Below are positions 62,756-64,000 of a stretch of 64,000 nucleotides of DNA, piece by piece. Each line of letters opens with the position of its first letter. Position 1 is the first letter of the stretch. Source of the DNA: Rhynchopus euleeides (lineage: Eukaryota > Euglenozoa > Diplonemea > Diplonemida > Diplonemidae); contig OY723240.1 of the NCBI GenBank assembly GCA_963210315.1, forward strand, positions 806,001 through 870,000, given 5' to 3'. The notes under the pieces are model-generated. The model did no database searches, was not told where the DNA came from, and was given only the letters and a program-made list of their open reading frames with translations. The translations under genes and the position numbers were made by a program.

Positions 62756-63349
62756 CTACGCGGCTCCTGGAACTCACTTCCTTCTCAGGTGTTTCTGGGC
62801 ATGGGGCAACCTTGCCCAGGTGTTTCTGGAGTCCCGCCCCACATGTCGTGCGTTCTTTCGTACGGTGTATAGTGAGTTCTGGCAAAAAAAATTTGCTCGG
62901 TCAGCGCAGTGCCTCCAGTCCTGTCTCAGTAGCCACACAGAAAGGGGGACCAAAAAAAACTGGGGGGGGACCAAAAAGCGAGACCCCCCCCCCAGATTGC
63001 GTAGTTTGTGCGTAGTGAAAAAGGGGTAAATCAGGGGCACCAAGGATTCCTGCTTTCTTTTTTTTTTCGGCGGCGTGTTGCAGCCAGGGTTTTCGCTAAT
63101 CTTCCAGGGGGGGCCCGACCCAGGAAGATTTCTACTCTTCCACCCACCCCACCCAGTATTTCCCCCCTCCAGGGAACAGCGCTCGTGATGACCGCTGGGC
63201 GTTGGAGGAACATCAAAATTGGGGTTTGGGGTCACTTTCCCCCCCCCCCAACAGGCACACGGACACATGATTCAACACATCAGCATGGGCTCTCGCCTCC
63301 TGACGATGTGACGCCGCATGCGCTCAGGCCTTGGCAACTGACAGGTACA
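62756..63349. other. Intergenic, repeats shared with 62.05-62.10 kb
   Basis: GCGTAGTTTGTGCGTAGTGA (about 62999) repeats the string at 62076 in direct orientation, while GGGGCACCAAGG (about 63033) is inverted relative to 62050. No gene is seen. Confidence 0.5.
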
Positions 63350-63420
63350 TGCCACAGGGGGGTCTGGGGGGCGGAGCCCCCCAGCCGCCGGAGGCCACGG
63401 TAGCGAACATCTGTTCTTGT
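63350..63420 (-). repeat. GC hairpin repeat, copy 3 (inverted)
   Basis: GGGGGGTCTGGGGGGC, GCCCCCCAGCCGCCGGAGG, then CCACGGTAGCGAACATCTG; the inverse of the copies near 19.7 kb. Confidence 0.8.
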
Positions 63421-63837
63421 GCGTATCCCATGCACGGGATTGGAAGCCGGGCCAAAAAACCAGTCGGATTCGGTCCAGAAGCCACCGTCAGGCCGCCAAA
63501 AAGCCCCCCCCAAAAAAAAATCTGGCGACCAGATTTTTTTTCTTTTTTCCCCAGGAAGATATCTTCCTGGGATTTCCAGCCCCCCCTTTTGTTTTTTTTG
63601 AAGATTTTTCACCCCAAATCTTCCAAGCGAAAACACTGGTTGCAGCACAGGGGTGGAGCTTGAAATTTGGGGTTGCGGGCTGGATCGGGTCAGATCGGGT
63701 CAGCCAATTTTTCTCACTGAATGGGTTCCTCCCCGGTTCGTCTCAGAGATCAGTGCTCGGGCCCAGCCTCCCGCGAGGGTACCGGAACTGAGATGCAGCC
63801 CCGGACGCGCAAGGACTTGGTTACAAGACAAACACAT
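63421..63837. other. Intergenic between hairpin repeats, no gene seen
   Basis: Contains a small inverted word GGAAGATATCTTCC near 63552 and a run of A and C; no gene. Confidence 0.5.
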
Positions 63838-63965
63838 GCCATAGGGGGGGTCTGGGGGGCGGAGCCCCCAGCCGCCGGAGGCCACGGTAGTGAACATCTG
63901 TGACTTGCGGGCGTACGGATTCTGTGTGAGTTGGCTGCGTCCTCCTGAGGATACTGAGGGCGGTC
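63838..63965 (-). repeat. GC hairpin repeat, copy 4 (inverted, extended)
   Basis: Core as copy 3, with extra homology to 19760-19820 beyond it (GCGTACGGATTCTGTGTGAG, TTGGCTGCGTCC). Confidence 0.8.
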
Positions 63966-64000
63966 TGTACTCCATTCCCTGATGTAAAGGGCTTGGGTAC

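Overview
This is a nuclear window from a unicellular eukaryote. Protein genes have short GT-AG introns and GC-rich third codon positions, and they lie between long stretches of homopolymer G/C, microsatellites and DNA transposons. Recognisable host proteins are NMD3, a beta-tubulin, an ATG11/FIP200-like protein, a DUF2855 protein and a DUF4116 repeat protein. The mix suggests a protist, perhaps an alveolate, but no sequence here fixes the lineage.

All ten host genes I can support lie on the minus strand: a hypothetical (18.2-18.9 kb), NMD3 (22.1-24.2), a polyQ/His coiled-coil protein (25.1-26.9), the ATG11-like gene (38.3-41.3), a ubiquitin-like plus DUF4116 gene (42.2-44.9, interrupted by one in-frame TAA), DUF2855 (47.5-48.6), a protein with six GIY-YIG-like modules (50.1-52.1), a secreted discoidin-like Cys-rich protein (53.2-54.0), beta-tubulin with a Cys-rich tail (55.0-56.3) and a PH-like protein (60.1-61.3). 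All six introns placed here begin GTATG.

The rest is dominated by mobile DNA. Four insertions share CACGGTGG termini and 2-bp target duplications: two copies of an AT-rich palindromic element (12.1-14.6 and 31.2-34.5 kb), a 2.35-kb element with ORFs (31.6-33.9) and a 2.26-kb element with about 370-bp inverted ends (35.5-37.8). Nested inside them are TA-target elements of three families: a 656-bp Tc1/mariner-like pair, a ~345-bp trio ending CCGTATACG, and an 810-bp element ending CCGTAAACGG. Two further elements have TAGGGGG termini and sit in poly-G tracts (0.86-2.4 and 14.6-16.0 kb). A retroposon-like insert with a 20-bp target duplication lies at 16.9-17.7 kb. Several short dispersed families (called R, S, a 108-bp element and a GC hairpin repeat here) recur through the intergenic DNA.

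The host genes do not form one pathway; they cover ribosome export, cytoskeleton, autophagy, a putative nuclease and surface or secreted functions. The most unusual items are the tandem GIY-YIG protein, the CACGGTGG element group with its datable nesting, the one-strand gene layout, and the interrupted DUF4116 gene.
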